The translations under genes were made by a program, and so were the position numbers. The notes under the pieces were generated by a model. That model was not told the origin of the DNA. It saw only the letters and a list, made by a program, of their open reading frames with translations, and searched no databases. From Mesorhizobium sp. (GTDB lineage: Bacteria; Pseudomonadota; Alphaproteobacteria; Rhizobiales; Rhizobiaceae), in NCBI GenBank assembly GCA_004020875.1, contig SAPZ01000003.1, positions 358,653 through 422,652 on the forward strand: a stretch of DNA of 64,000 nucleotides. The letters run 5' to 3'. Below are positions 41,391 to 51,875 of this stretch, piece after piece (positions within the stretch are counted from its first letter, which is position 1; the number at the start of each line of letters is the position of its first letter).

Positions 41391-42503
41391 ATGCAAAGCG
41401 CCTGTCTTGTCTTTGTCGGCAGCCTCAACCGCGAGGCGCCCTATTTCCAGGGCGCGCGCGGCGTCGGCCTCGGCGTCTACGCCTTCGACGAGGCAACGCT
41501 TGCCATTCAAGAACTTGCCGAGACCAATGAGGTCGACAATCCGACCTTCCTGTCGGTGACGCCGGACGGGACGCTGATCTATGCCAATTCCGAAGTCTTC
41601 GCCTGGCGCGAGGGAACGGTCACGGCCTATCGCTTCGACCGCGCCACCAATTCACTCGCCTATATCAACAAGCAGCCATCGCTCGGCAGCATTACCGCGC
41701 ACAACATGATCACTCGCGACGGCAGCAAGCTTCTGGTTGCGAATTACGGCATGGGGAGCGGCGGCCCCGACAAGGCGGTCGCGGTGTTCGGCTTTGCGGC
41801 CGACGGCGGCTTGACCGCGCCGCTGGCAAGCGTGGCGCATTCCGGGACCGGCCCCAATGCCGAGCGGCAGGAGCGGTCGCATGCGCACAGCGTTACCGAG
41901 ACCATCCAGGGTGGCGTCGCCATCGTCGCCGATCTCGGCATCGATCAGCTGGTGTCCTACCGGATCCAGCCCGACGGCGCGCTGGTGAAGCTCGCGTCCT
42001 CGATGCTCGCGCCCGGCGCCGGGCCACGTCATGTCGCGCTGCATCCGAACGGCCGCTTTGTCTTCGTCATGAACGAGCTGGACTCGACGGTCGTGTCGCT
42101 GGCGCTTGAGCCGTCTTCCGGCAGGCTCGAGCTGATCGACACCCAGCCGGCGGTTCCCGGAGAGGCACGCGCGCACAATCACTGCGCCGACATCCAGATC
42201 TCGCCGGACGGGCGCTTCCTCTACGGCTCCAACCGGGGCCATGACAGCGTCGCCATCTTCGCCGTCGATCAGCAGTCGGGAAAGCTCCACACAGTCGACT
42301 TCACGCCCTGCGGCGGCGCGACGCCGCGCAACGTCGCGCTATCGCCATCCGGCAAGCACCTGTTCTCGGCCAACCAGAACGCCGACCGCATCTCGATCTT
42401 CGCCCGCGACGAGCAAAGCGGCCGGCTGACCGACACCGGGCAGACCATCGAGATCGGAACGCCGATGTGCGTGCGGATCACGCGGGACCCGGCTCAATTC
42501 TAA
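41391..42503 (+). CDS. Lactonase family protein, seven-bladed beta-propeller (YbhE/Pgl type)
   Basis: The 370-residue protein starts at ATG 41391 with GGGAGGAAG just upstream; an in-frame earlier codon lacks this. Repeated propeller strands are visible, for example PTFLSVTPDGTLIYANSE, GPRHVALHPNGRFVFVMNE, ISPDGRFLYGSNRGHDSVAIF and NVALSPSGKHLFSANQNADR. The EARAHNHCADIQISPDG and HAHSVTE segments carry the residues expected at the central site. Members hydrolyse 6-phosphogluconolactone or other aldonolactones. Divergent placement opposite the sugar operon suggests a sugar-lactone substrate here. No signal peptide is seen. Confidence 0.83.
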   Translation: MQSACLVFVGSLNREAPYFQGARGVGLGVYAFDEATLAIQELAETNEVDNPTFLSVTPDGTLIYANSEVFAWREGTVTAYRFDRATNSLAYINKQPSLGSITAHNMITRDGSKLLVANYGMGSGGPDKAVAVFGFAADGGLTAPLASVAHSGTGPNAERQERSHAHSVTETIQGGVAIVADLGIDQLVSYRIQPDGALVKLASSMLAPGAGPRHVALHPNGRFVFVMNELDSTVVSLALEPSSGRLELIDTQPAVPGEARAHNHCADIQISPDGRFLYGSNRGHDSVAIFAVDQQSGKLHTVDFTPCGGATPRNVALSPSGKHLFSANQNADRISIFARDEQSGRLTDTGQTIEIGTPMCVRITRDPAQF

Positions 42504-42516
42504 CGGCTGGCGTTGC

Positions 42517-43011
42517 CTACTGGCTGACCCGGGCGAACGTGCCTGCATAGGTCTGACCGGCGAGCGCATAGGTGACGTTGAGTGTTCCTGGCGACGGCAT
42601 CGTTGCAGTGATGTCGGCGCCGTTCGGGAGACGCCCGAGCTTCAACGTATTGCCGACGATCCTGCCAGAGCCATCGGCGACGCCCGGCTTGTTGTCGGCG
42701 AGGTCGCCCCAAGCATAGCTCACCGTCACCTGCCCGCCCGAGGAGACCGTCAGCACCGCCAGCTTGCCGTCATACATGCCGTTGAGCTGGCCCGCCCAGA
42801 TGCCGGAGAAGGCGGCGTATCTCGCCGGAACGCCCTTGCCGGCCGGAACGACCGCCACCGTTTGATCGAGCACCGCCGAATTCGACAAGGCCGAAGCTGG
42901 CGTGACAGCTGGCGCCGGTTGCGGATCGGTGACGGGCTGCGAGCCGGCGACAGGCTGAGTCTCGGGAGTCGACTGGCAGGCGACGAGCGCGAATGCCGTA
43001 AGGCCGAGCAT
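42517..43011 (-). CDS. Small putative lipoprotein, unknown function
   Basis: From ATG 43011 the 164-residue product begins MLGLTAFALVACQST, with a lipobox-like LVAC at residues 9-12 but an unusually short leader with no positive charge. A longer reading frame exists upstream, but it would run through the tRNA-Ala gene, so it is rejected. A Pro/Thr/Gln-rich linker follows, then a beta-rich domain (from about 65): FSGIWAGQLNGMYDGKLAV, GQVTVSYAWGD and GTLNVTYALAGQTYAGTF. It is convergent with the lactonase gene (13-base gap). I do not recognise the family. Confidence 0.55.
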   Translation of the reverse strand: MLGLTAFALVACQSTPETQPVAGSQPVTDPQPAPAVTPASALSNSAVLDQTVAVVPAGKGVPARYAAFSGIWAGQLNGMYDGKLAVLTVSSGGQVTVSYAWGDLADNKPGVADGSGRIVGNTLKLGRLPNGADITATMPSPGTLNVTYALAGQTYAGTFARVSQ

Positions 43012-43026
43012 CAGAGAAAGACTGTT

Positions 43027-43102
<76 letters not shown>

Positions 43103-43278
43103 ACTCCCGGCAGTCAGCCGGCGCCGTTTCCGGCGAAGAGATCCGGCGCAGTCAGGAACCGCGCCGTCGTTTAGTGCTGGCGGCTTCTAGCGCCGCCTTC
43201 GGTCAAGATCAAGCCTCGAAAGACCGCTTTTTCGTCACAGGCGAAAATCGCCGGCAAACAATCGCGCCGAGGCCTAAA

Positions 43279-43674
43279 TCAGACCTCGTCCTCGTCGTCG
43301 CCGACGCCGATCATGTCGGAGACGTCATCGTCCTCTTCCTCTTCGTCGGCAAGGAAGGTGTCGTCGTCATCATCGCCGAGATCGACATCGTCCTCATCGT
43401 CGCCGAGATCGGGAAGGTCGTCGCCGCCGCCCTTGGCCTCGTCATCGGCTTCCTCGAGCGAGACGACTTCGGCGCCTTCTTCCTCGTCGCCGTCCAGTTC
43501 CTTGTCGGCGACTTCCTCATCTTCCTCGATGGCGGAAATCTTGCCTTCGTCGAAATAGGAGCGCGGATAGCTCTTGCCGGTATAGGGCGAGACGATCGGA
43601 TCCTTGTTCAGGTCGTAGAATTTCCGACCCGTTTCGGGGTCGACACGCTTGGTGCCAAGTTCAGCTTTTGCCAC
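43279..43674 (-). CDS. TIGR02300 family protein (FYDLN-acid domain)
   Basis: The 131-residue protein starts at GTG 43674 (VAKAELGTKRVDPETGRKFY), with GAGG 9 bases upstream; the longer frame upstream has no such support. The N-terminal half carries GRKFYDLNKDPIVSPYTGKSYP, the FYDLN block that names the family. The second half is an almost continuous run of Asp and Glu (about residues 55-131), a low-complexity acidic tail. The family is found in Alphaproteobacteria, often next to aroA as here. Its function is unknown; the acidic tail suggests binding to a basic partner. Confidence 0.9.
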   Translation of the reverse strand: MAKAELGTKRVDPETGRKFYDLNKDPIVSPYTGKSYPRSYFDEGKISAIEEDEEVADKELDGDEEEGAEVVSLEEADDEAKGGGDDLPDLGDDEDDVDLGDDDDDTFLADEEEEDDDVSDMIGVGDDEDEV

Positions 43675-43787
43675 GTCAGGCCTCGTCAAAAAAAGAAGGG
43701 TCCCCTTAACCGCAGTTTCCCGCGCTGTCAAAGCCAAAAGACATGCGCCCGAAACCCGCTTTTCAAAGGCTTGCGCCAAGGGGATGA

Positions 43788-45227
<1,440 letters not shown>

Positions 45228-45291
45228 TCCTGGCAGGGTCACTCGCTGTAAAGGAAGTATCGATCTGCAGCCTGCATTATTCCCACTGACA

Positions 45292-45911
45292 GTGGTATGC
45301 CGTGGATATGGCGAATTGTTTTTGGCTGATGGGAAAATCACCACCGTCAAAGAACTGGCCGACGGTCGATTTGCATATTCGCGCGGGGCAACAAAGCCCG
45401 CGGCGATTGTGACCAAAGAGCAACTCGAAGATATCCAACGCCTTAACGCGACGCGTATCGCGCTTCCGTTTAGTTTTTGGCTCTCGGAGCTGTTATCATT
45501 TTTATCCTCACTAAGGATGACCTTCCGCTTCCCGCGTCCGTGGCGGTCGGTGCGGTTGCGGTGGCGCTTAGCGTCTATGTCATTACCGCGATGACAAATC
45601 GAATTGCGGAGATATTGAACGCAGCTCCGCACGAGGCAGCATTACCTGCCCGCATCCCTCTTTCGGCGTTCTTTGTTGATCTTTTGAGCTCCAGCAGTAA
45701 CCTCGATGTGCTAGTGGGCAAATGGTTTTGGGGCTGCATGTGCATCGCTTCCATCGTGGTGCCGCCGGCAAAATACCTAAAGTCCGAGAATATCGGTTGG
45801 ACCGATGCCCTCGCCATGTTGGCTTTTTGCATTTTTTCCTACGTCTTGTTCAGAGCGTTTTCGGCGGAGCGCCAGCGCAGGAAAGATGCAGCAGTTACCG
45901 ACAAGGCCTGA
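45292..45911 (+). pseudogene. Frameshifted gene of unknown function between aroA and cmk
   Basis: Two overlapping frames look like one gene broken by a one-base shift. The first (from GTG 45292) encodes ADGKITTVKELADGRFAY...LEDIQRLNATRIALPFSF; the second (to 45911) continues ALGAVIIFILTKDDLP, a second membrane span, and a 90-residue remainder ending in a basic tail (SAERQRRKDAAV). The break is at the T-run near 45470-45477. Joined, the product would be a membrane protein of about 200 residues with three or four spans. Base composition is more AT-rich than in aroA and cmk, suggesting transfer. A true start is unclear, and programmed frameshifting or a sequencing error cannot be excluded. Confidence 0.5.
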
Positions 45912-45969
45912 TCGTAAGCGTTCAATTTCATCCTTGATTTAAGGCCGCGCCTCGGCTTCAAGCACTAAC

Positions 45970-46635
45970 ATGCTGACCGCTGACCCAGAAGCTGGTTTCA
46001 CCATCGCCATCGACGGCCCCGCGGGCGCTGGCAAGGGCACGCTGGCCCGCCGTCTCTCCGACCACTACCGGCTGAACCTGCTCGACACCGGCCTCACCTA
46101 TCGCGCCGTCGCGCATAAGCTGCTCGAGCTCGGCCTGCCGCTGGACAATGTCTCGGCGGCGGAAACCGCGGCGCGGCAAGTCGATCTGTCGAACCTCGAC
46201 CGTACAGTGCTGTCGGCGCATGCGGTAGGCGAAGCAGCCTCAAAGGTCGCGGTCATTCCCACGGTGCGGCGCATCCTGGTGGAGAAGCAGCGGGCCTTTG
46301 CCAAGGCGCCGCCGGGCGCGGTGCTCGACGGCCGCGACATCGGCACGGTCGTGTGCCCCGACGCCGACATCAAGCTCTATGTCACGGCGAGCGCCGAAGT
46401 GCGCGCCAAGCGCCGGCTGGCCGAGATCGAGAGCATGGGCGGCAGCGCCGATTTCGCCACCATCCTCGCCGATATCGAGCGCCGCGACGAGCGCGACATG
46501 GGTCGCGCCGACTCGCCGTTGAAGCCGGCGGGGGACGCGCACTTGCTTGATACCAGCGAAATGGCTATAGAAGCCGCGTTTCTGGCGGCGATGGCGATCG
46601 TTGATGAGGTCCTTGCCAAGAGAAACAAGGCCTGA
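45970..46635 (+). CDS. cmk: Cytidylate kinase
   Basis: The 221-residue P-loop kinase has [17 protein letters not shown] (Walker A), [12 protein letters not shown] for nucleotide binding, [23 protein letters not shown] and [26 protein letters not shown] near the end, all typical of bacterial CMP/dCMP kinases. It phosphorylates CMP and dCMP with ATP. ATG 45970 fits the family start. rpsA follows after 195 bases. Confidence 0.95.
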   Translation: MLTADPEAGFTIAIDGPAGAGKGTLARRLSDHYRLNLLDTGLTYRAVAHKLLELGLPLDNVSAAETAARQVDLSNLDRTVLSAHAVGEAASKVAVIPTVRRILVEKQRAFAKAPPGAVLDGRDIGTVVCPDADIKLYVTASAEVRAKRRLAEIESMGGSADFATILADIERRDERDMGRADSPLKPAGDAHLLDTSEMAIEAAFLAAMAIVDEVLAKRNKA

Positions 46636-46830
46636 TGGGGCTTTTTCGGTTGCCTCGGGCGGCGAAAATACCCATATCGGGCACGAACCAGCCTGCCAGC
46701 ATTCTTCATGCGCCGGACTTGCCGCTTCAAAAGCGGCCAAGGGCTCTTCAGCCCGGAACGCCGACAGGCTCACGCAACGCTAACCCACGGCGCCCGCTCC
46801 GCCAGCGCGCGGAGCATTCCAGGAGAAACA

Positions 46831-48528
46831 ATGTCAGTAGCTAATCCGTCTCGCGACGATTTCGCGAGCATGCTCGAAGAATCTTTCACCGCCGGCCATT
46901 CCGGCGAGGGCCAGGTTGTCCGGGGCACGATCACCGCGATCGAAAAGGACATGGCCATCATCGACGTCGGCCTCAAGGTCGAAGGCCGCGTGCCGCTGAA
47001 GGAATTCGGCGCCAAGGGCAAGGAATCATCCCTCAAGGTCGGCGACACCGTCGAAGTCTATGTCGAGCGCATCGAGAACGCGCTTGGCGAAGCCATGCTG
47101 TCGCGCGAGAAGGCTCGCCGCGAGGAGAGCTGGGTGCGCCTCGAAGAGAAGTTCACCAAGGGTGAGCGCGTCGAAGGCGTCATCTTCAACCAGGTCAAGG
47201 GCGGCTTCACCGTCGATCTCGACGGCGCCGTGGCGTTCCTGCCGCGCAGCCAAGTCGATATCCGTCCGATCCGCGACGTCACCCCGCTGATGCACAACCC
47301 GCAGCCCTTCGAGATCCTCAAGATGGATCGCCGCCGCGGCAACATCGTGGTGTCGCGCCGCACCGTGCTCGAGGAGAGCCGCGCCGAACAGCGTTCGGAA
47401 ATCGTGCAGAACCTCGAGGAAGGCCAGGTGGTCGAAGGCGTGGTCAAGAACATCACCGACTACGGTGCGTTCGTCGACCTCGGCGGCATCGACGGCCTGC
47501 TGCATGTCACCGACATGGCATGGCGCCGCGTCAACCATCCGACCGAGATCCTCAACATCGGCCAGACGGTCAAGGTGCAGATCATCCGCATCAACCAGGA
47601 AACCCACCGCATCTCGCTCGGCATGAAGCAGCTCGAGTCGGATCCGTGGTCGGATATTGGCACCAAGTTCCCGATCGGCAAGAAGATCAAGGGCACCGTC
47701 ACCAACATCACCGACTACGGCGCGTTCGTCGAGCTGGAGCCGGGCATCGAAGGCCTCATCCACGTTTCGGAAATGTCGTGGACGAAGAAGAACGTGCATC
47801 CCGGCAAGATCCTGTCGACGACCCAGGAAGTCGACGTGGTCGTGCTCGAGGTCGATCCGGCCAAGCGCCGCATCTCGCTCGGTCTCAAGCAGACGCTGGA
47901 GAACCCGTGGGAAGCCTTCGCGCGCAACCATCCGGTCGGCAGCCAGGTCGAGGGCGAGGTCAAGAACAAGACCGAATTCGGCCTGTTCATCGGCCTGGAA
48001 GGCGACGTGGACGGCATGGTGCACCTCTCCGACCTCGACTGGACCCGTCCGGGCGAGCAGGTCATCGAAGAGTACAATCGCGGCGACATGGTCAAGGCGC
48101 AGGTGCTCGACGTCGACATCGAGAAGGAGCGCATCTCTCTCGGCATCAAGCAGCTGGCCCGCGACACGGTCGGCGAGGCGGCCAGCAGCGGCGAGCTGCG
48201 CAAGAACGCCGTCGTCACCTGCGAGGTCATCGGCGTGAAGGACGGCGGTCTGGACGTGCGGCTGGTCGACAGCGGCATCGAGACCTTCATCAAGCGTTCC
48301 GACCTTTCGCGCGATCGCGACGAGCAGCGCCCCGAGCGCTTCACCGTCGGCCAGAAGGTCGACGCCCGCGTCATCGCCTTCGACAAGAAGACCCGCAAGC
48401 TGCAGGTCTCGATCAAGGCGCTGGAAATCGCCGAGGAAAAGGAAGCGGTCGCCCAGTACGGCTCGACCGACTCGGGCGCCTCGCTTGGCGACATTCTTGG
48501 CGCGGCTCTGAAGAAGCAGGGCAACTAA
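46831..48528 (+). CDS. rpsA: 30S ribosomal protein S1
   Basis: The 565-residue protein consists of six S1 (OB-fold) repeats beginning at about residues 27, 110, 195, 280, 367 and 455; repeated cores include GVVKNITDYGAFVDLGGIDG and GTVTNITDYGAFVELEPGIE. S1 helps the 30S subunit unfold and bind mRNA. ATG 46831 (MSVANPSRDDFASM) has AGGAG 7 bases upstream; an upstream in-frame codon adds a non-conserved Arg-rich stretch. A strong terminator follows 22 bases after the stop. Confidence 0.96.
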   Translation: MSVANPSRDDFASMLEESFTAGHSGEGQVVRGTITAIEKDMAIIDVGLKVEGRVPLKEFGAKGKESSLKVGDTVEVYVERIENALGEAMLSREKARREESWVRLEEKFTKGERVEGVIFNQVKGGFTVDLDGAVAFLPRSQVDIRPIRDVTPLMHNPQPFEILKMDRRRGNIVVSRRTVLEESRAEQRSEIVQNLEEGQVVEGVVKNITDYGAFVDLGGIDGLLHVTDMAWRRVNHPTEILNIGQTVKVQIIRINQETHRISLGMKQLESDPWSDIGTKFPIGKKIKGTVTNITDYGAFVELEPGIEGLIHVSEMSWTKKNVHPGKILSTTQEVDVVVLEVDPAKRRISLGLKQTLENPWEAFARNHPVGSQVEGEVKNKTEFGLFIGLEGDVDGMVHLSDLDWTRPGEQVIEEYNRGDMVKAQVLDVDIEKERISLGIKQLARDTVGEAASSGELRKNAVVTCEVIGVKDGGLDVRLVDSGIETFIKRSDLSRDRDEQRPERFTVGQKVDARVIAFDKKTRKLQVSIKALEIAEEKEAVAQYGSTDSGASLGDILGAALKKQGN

Positions 48529-48550
48529 GCCAAGCTTCCTGTCGAACAAC

Positions 48551-48585
48551 AAAGCCCCGCCGGATCGCTCCGGCGGGGTTTTTCT
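48551..48585 (+). terminator. Rho-independent terminator of rpsA
   Basis: A perfect 10-bp GC stem (CCCCGCCGGA with TCCGGCGGGG) around TCGC is followed by TTTTTC. It lies directly after the rpsA stop. Confidence 0.92.
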
Positions 48586-48598
48586 TTGTCGGGATATC

Positions 48599-48655
48599 AG
48601 AGCAATTCCAGGAAAAGTGTCAGCGGTTCTCCGTCCGCAATTGCGTAAGAGGGAT
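48599..48655 (-). repeat. Dispersed intergenic repeat, copy D (partial, reversed)
   Basis: Reading the minus strand it gives CGCAATTGCGGACGGAGAAC then CGCTGACACTTTTCCTGGA and ATTGCTCT, the second half of copies B and C. The first dyad is missing. It lies between the rpsA terminator and the end of the convergent SDR gene. Confidence 0.75.
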
Positions 48656-48660
48656 AGCCG

Positions 48661-49368
48661 TCAGGCCCTGCCGTAGAGCGGGACAAGCGTGCCGCTCATG
48701 GCCTGATTGGCGGGCGAGGCAAGATAGGCGATCGCTTCGGCCGCGGCCTCCAGGCTGACCCATTTGCTGAAATCGGCGTCCGGCATGCTGTCGCGATTGG
48801 CCTGCGTGTCGAGCGTCGAAGGGGCCACCGCATTGACCAGTATGCCCTTGTGCTTCAACTCCTCGGCCATCGCCACCGTCATTGCCGCGACTGCCGCCTT
48901 GCTCGCCGTATAGGCAACCATGCCTGAACCTTTGCGCGGTTCCAGAGCCGCCCGCGCGGTGACGTTGACGATGCGGCCGGCTGTGTTGGAGGCCAGCATC
49001 GAGCGCACCGCGGCGCGGCTGCACAGGAAGGCCGTGCGGGCGTTGGTGTCCATCATCTCGGCGAAGGAGGCCGACTCGATTTTTTCGACCGGCGCCATGG
49101 TGAAGCCGCCGGCAAGATGGATCGAGGCCCAGAGCTCGGGCACCTGATGGTAGAAAGCTTCGACCTTGGCGGAATCCGACAGGTCGACATTATGCGCCAG
49201 ATGCACGCTGGCATGGGCTGCGTAGGGAAAATGCGGCGGGGCCGCCGCATGGGCATTGGGCACATGGCAGATGGCGCCTTGCTCCAGCAACCTGCCGACA
49301 ACCGCGCCGCCGAGCGCCCCAGTGCCGCCCGTGATCACGACATGCCTGCCATTAAGCGTTTCCGTCAT
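48661..49368 (-). CDS. SDR family oxidoreductase
   Basis: A 235-residue short-chain dehydrogenase with TGGTGALGGAVVGRLLEQG (cofactor loop), LAGGF in place of the NNAG motif, a catalytic region of NVTARAAL and YTASKAAVAAMT. The C-terminal MSGTLVPLYGRA is typical of the fold. It is the last gene of the minus-strand set with the ThDP enzyme, TetR regulator and arginine-hydrolase-like protein, but a 188-base gap separates it from the ThDP gene. The substrate is unknown. Confidence 0.85.
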   Translation of the reverse strand: MTETLNGRHVVITGGTGALGGAVVGRLLEQGAICHVPNAHAAAPPHFPYAAHASVHLAHNVDLSDSAKVEAFYHQVPELWASIHLAGGFTMAPVEKIESASFAEMMDTNARTAFLCSRAAVRSMLASNTAGRIVNVTARAALEPRKGSGMVAYTASKAAVAAMTVAMAEELKHKGILVNAVAPSTLDTQANRDSMPDADFSKWVSLEAAAEAIAYLASPANQAMSGTLVPLYGRA

Positions 49369-49556
49369 ACTTTGACCGCTCCTGTCATTTTTTTATGATT
49401 ATATCTTGGGTTATGCCGCCCCAGGCTCGAACGTCGCGCCTTTCACGCTGTCACTCAATTGAAATATCGGCATGGCTGACGCAGCGTCTTTGCATGTGTC
49501 GGGCCACGGCGGGCGGCGCCAATCGCCAGCGCGCCGGCACCGTCCGCACGAGCCTT

Positions 49557-51137
49557 TCAGTCGACGGTGATTTCGATGACGCGCGGCTTGCCGGTCGCCC
49601 GCGCCCGCTTCAGCGCCTCGGCAAGACCGCCGACCCCGATCAATCGCTCGGCGGCGATGCCATAGGCCTCCGCGAGCTTGCAGAAATCCGGCGGCGCCGG
49701 CGAGACGCCGACCGGCTCGACGCCGACATCGAGCATCGAAGTCTCGATCTCGCGATAGCCGCGATTGTTCCAGACGACGAAGATCACCGGCGTGTCGGCA
49801 TCGAGCGCGGCGCCGATCTCCGGCAAGGTGAACTGGAAACCGCCATCGCCGGTGAGGCACACCACGGGGACTTGCGGAACGGCAAGCGCTGCGCCGATGG
49901 CCGCCGGCGGACCATAGCCCAGCGCGCCGAAGCCAGTCGCGGCGTTGAACCAGCCGCCGGGACGGTCGTGGTCGTAATAGAGGTTGGCGGCATAGATCGG
50001 CTGGGTCGAATCGCCGACGATGATGGCGCCCGGCAGCGCATCGCGGATCATCTCCACCGCGCGCACCTGCGCCAGGTATTCCGGCTTCAGTTCGGCCCGC
50101 GCGGCCTGGCGCGCCGCGGCCGCGCGAGCCTCACCGTCTTTGGCCGCAGGCTGACCGGGCCCGATTGCCGACAGCAGAGCCTCAATGCCTTCGGCGCAGT
50201 CCGCCTGGATGCCAACCGTCACCGGCCGGCGCGCGATCTGGTCGGCGCCGATATCGATGCGGATCAGGTTCCCGGGCAGCACGAAGCCGCCATCGCCATA
50301 GCCGTCATAGTCGGTCGGGCCGAACTCGGTGCCGGCGGCAATCACCAGATCGGCGCCGGCCATCAGCGCGCGCACGGCCTTCAGACTCGGACTCGCTGGC
50401 ACGCAAAGCCGATGGCCATGCAACAGGCCGCGCGCATTGGCGGTCTCGACGACGGGGGCGCCAAGCGTCTCGGCCAGGCGCCGCAGCGCCGCGTCGGCCT
50501 TCCTGGCGCCGCCGCCCGAAAGGATCAGCGGGCGGCTTGCGGCTTTGATCAACTTCGCCGCCTCGGCGACCGCTGCCGCGTCCGGCGACGGCGGCGCGGC
50601 GTTGCTCAATGCTGCCGCGATGCCGTCGGCGGGCTTGACCATGACGTCGGTGGGGATCTCGATATGCACCGGGCCCGGCCGCGCCGACGAGAACAGCGCG
50701 AAGGCGCGGGCGAGCGCACCCGGCAGTTGCGCAGCCTCGGTGATGCGCTCGGAAGACAGCGCCACCTTCTCCATCATGCCGCGCTGGTCCGGCAGTTCAT
50801 GCAGAAAGCCCAGACCCTTGCCCAGCGTATCGGTGGCGTTGACGCCGGAGATGACCAGCATCGGCACGGAATCGGCGCGCGCCTGGCCCATGGCGGTGAT
50901 GGTGTTGGTTAGCCCCGGCCCGGTGATGACGAAGGCAACGCCTGGCCGGCCGCCGGCGCGCGCATACCCGTCGGCCATAAAGCCGGCGCCCTGCTCGTGA
51001 CGCGGCGTGACATGACGGATCCTCGAACGCGCCAGGCCGCGATAGAGCTCGACCGTATGCACGCCCGGAATGCCGAAGACGGTGTCGACGCCATGCGCCT
51101 CGAGCAAGGTGATCAGCGCTTCGCCGATGGTGGTCAT
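49557..51137 (-). CDS. Thiamine-diphosphate decarboxylase, acetolactate-synthase-like; probable 5-guanidino-2-oxopentanoate decarboxylase
   Basis: A 526-residue three-domain ThDP enzyme. ATG 51137 (MTTIGEALITLLEAHGVDTVFGI) is the family start; the upstream extension is repeat-derived. The cofactor-activating Glu48 lies in TPRHEQGAG and the ThDP/Mg motif runs from GDGGFQFTLPE to VVWNNRG. The start resembles 2-ketoarginine decarboxylases of the AruI type (GVHTVELYRGLARSRIRHV) more than biosynthetic acetolactate synthases, and no small-subunit gene is near. In that route 2-ketoarginine becomes 4-guanidinobutanal. The adjacent arginine-derivative hydrolase and amino-acid importer agree, but other 2-oxo acids are possible. 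Confidence 0.82.
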   Translation of the reverse strand: MTTIGEALITLLEAHGVDTVFGIPGVHTVELYRGLARSRIRHVTPRHEQGAGFMADGYARAGGRPGVAFVITGPGLTNTITAMGQARADSVPMLVISGVNATDTLGKGLGFLHELPDQRGMMEKVALSSERITEAAQLPGALARAFALFSSARPGPVHIEIPTDVMVKPADGIAAALSNAAPPSPDAAAVAEAAKLIKAASRPLILSGGGARKADAALRRLAETLGAPVVETANARGLLHGHRLCVPASPSLKAVRALMAGADLVIAAGTEFGPTDYDGYGDGGFVLPGNLIRIDIGADQIARRPVTVGIQADCAEGIEALLSAIGPGQPAAKDGEARAAAARQAARAELKPEYLAQVRAVEMIRDALPGAIIVGDSTQPIYAANLYYDHDRPGGWFNAATGFGALGYGPPAAIGAALAVPQVPVVCLTGDGGFQFTLPEIGAALDADTPVIFVVWNNRGYREIETSMLDVGVEPVGVSPAPPDFCKLAEAYGIAAERLIGVGGLAEALKRARATGKPRVIEITVD

Positions 51138-51152
51138 TGGTCTTCTCCCGTT

Positions 51153-51247
51153 ACAGCGGGTCACTGTTCCAGCGACCCGCTCTATCTCTTCTTTCTTACG
51201 CAATTCCGGACGGAAAACCGCTTCTCACTTTTCCTGGAATTGCTTTT
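51153..51247 (-). repeat. Dispersed intergenic palindromic repeat, copy C, overlapping a gene end
   Basis: It opens with a dyad (AGCGGGTCACTGTTCCAGCG...CGCTCTAT region), then has ACGCAATTCCGGACGGAAAA, CCGCTTCTCACTTTTCCTGG and AATTGCTTTTC, matching copy B. Its right end covers the last eight codons, including the stop, of the TetR gene. Confidence 0.8.
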
Positions 51248-51875
51248 CCGGCGCGAGGCCGAGCTCGGCCTCTATGGCTTTGATGCCGATCGCCGCCAAT
51301 TCGCCGGGCGAGAACATCTCGCCGGCCAGGCAGCCTTCGATCCAGAGCCCGTCGATGATCGCGTTGATCGCGATGGCATGGTGGCGCAGTTCGTTTGCGT
51401 CCGGCTTGCGCCGCTCGGCGGCGAGCACTTCAGCCACGACCGCTTCCACCTCATTGCGAAAGCCGAGATAGCCCTCGCGGTGGGCGCGGGCGAGCGTCGG
51501 ATCGGCGCCGGCACGGCCGATGAAGGTCGCCCAGAGCGAGAACACCCGCTGGTCGATGATCGGCGCGTTGAGGTTGGCGGTGACGAAGGCGGCAAGACGC
51601 TGGCGCGGCGAGGCGTTTTCCATGACCAAAGCCGCTTTCGCCTGCTCGGTCATGCGGCCCATCAATGCCGCATAGGCCTCCTGCAGCAAGTCTTCCTTAC
51701 CAGGAAAATAGTGGCGGATCAGCCCGGCGGTGACGCCGGCCCGCAAGGCGATGGTGCGCAAGGTGGCGCCCTCAAGGCCATGCTCCGCAACGCTGTCCAG
51801 GGTCGCGTCGATCAGGTCCTGCCGCCGCCGCTCCTCGCCCTCGCGGCGGAACTTGCGGCGCGACGGCGCATTCAT
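51225..51875 (-). CDS. TetR-family regulator (BetI-like)
   Basis: The 216-residue protein starts at ATG 51875, which overlaps the stop of the upstream gene as ATGA. The helix-turn-helix is in residues 15-65 (RRQDLIDATLDSVAEHGLEGATLRTIALRAGVTAGLIRHYFPGKEDL region), followed by an all-helical ligand domain with IDQRVFSLWATFIGRAGADPTL and a BetI-like INAIIDGLWIEG. The last residues, KQFQEK, and the stop codon are encoded by repeat copy C. It probably regulates the surrounding arginine-derivative genes. Confidence 0.87.
   Translation of the reverse strand: MNAPSRRKFRREGEERRRQDLIDATLDSVAEHGLEGATLRTIALRAGVTAGLIRHYFPGKEDLLQEAYAALMGRMTEQAKAALVMENASPRQRLAAFVTANLNAPIIDQRVFSLWATFIGRAGADPTLARAHREGYLGFRNEVEAVVAEVLAAERRKPDANELRHHAIAINAIIDGLWIEGCLAGEMFSPGELAAIGIKAIEAELGLAPEKQFQEK

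Noticed and set aside
45292-45911. Insertion sequence between aroA and cmk
   Set aside because: No transposase motifs, terminal inverted repeats or target duplication are visible; only a broken membrane-protein gene is seen.
47026-48552. A 508-codon minus-strand open frame opposite rpsA
   Set aside because: It mirrors the S1 repeats in antisense and lacks a ribosome-binding site.
49557-51137. Biosynthetic acetolactate synthase (ilvB)
   Set aside because: No regulatory-subunit gene follows, the N-terminus is closer to 2-ketoarginine decarboxylases, and the context is arginine-related.
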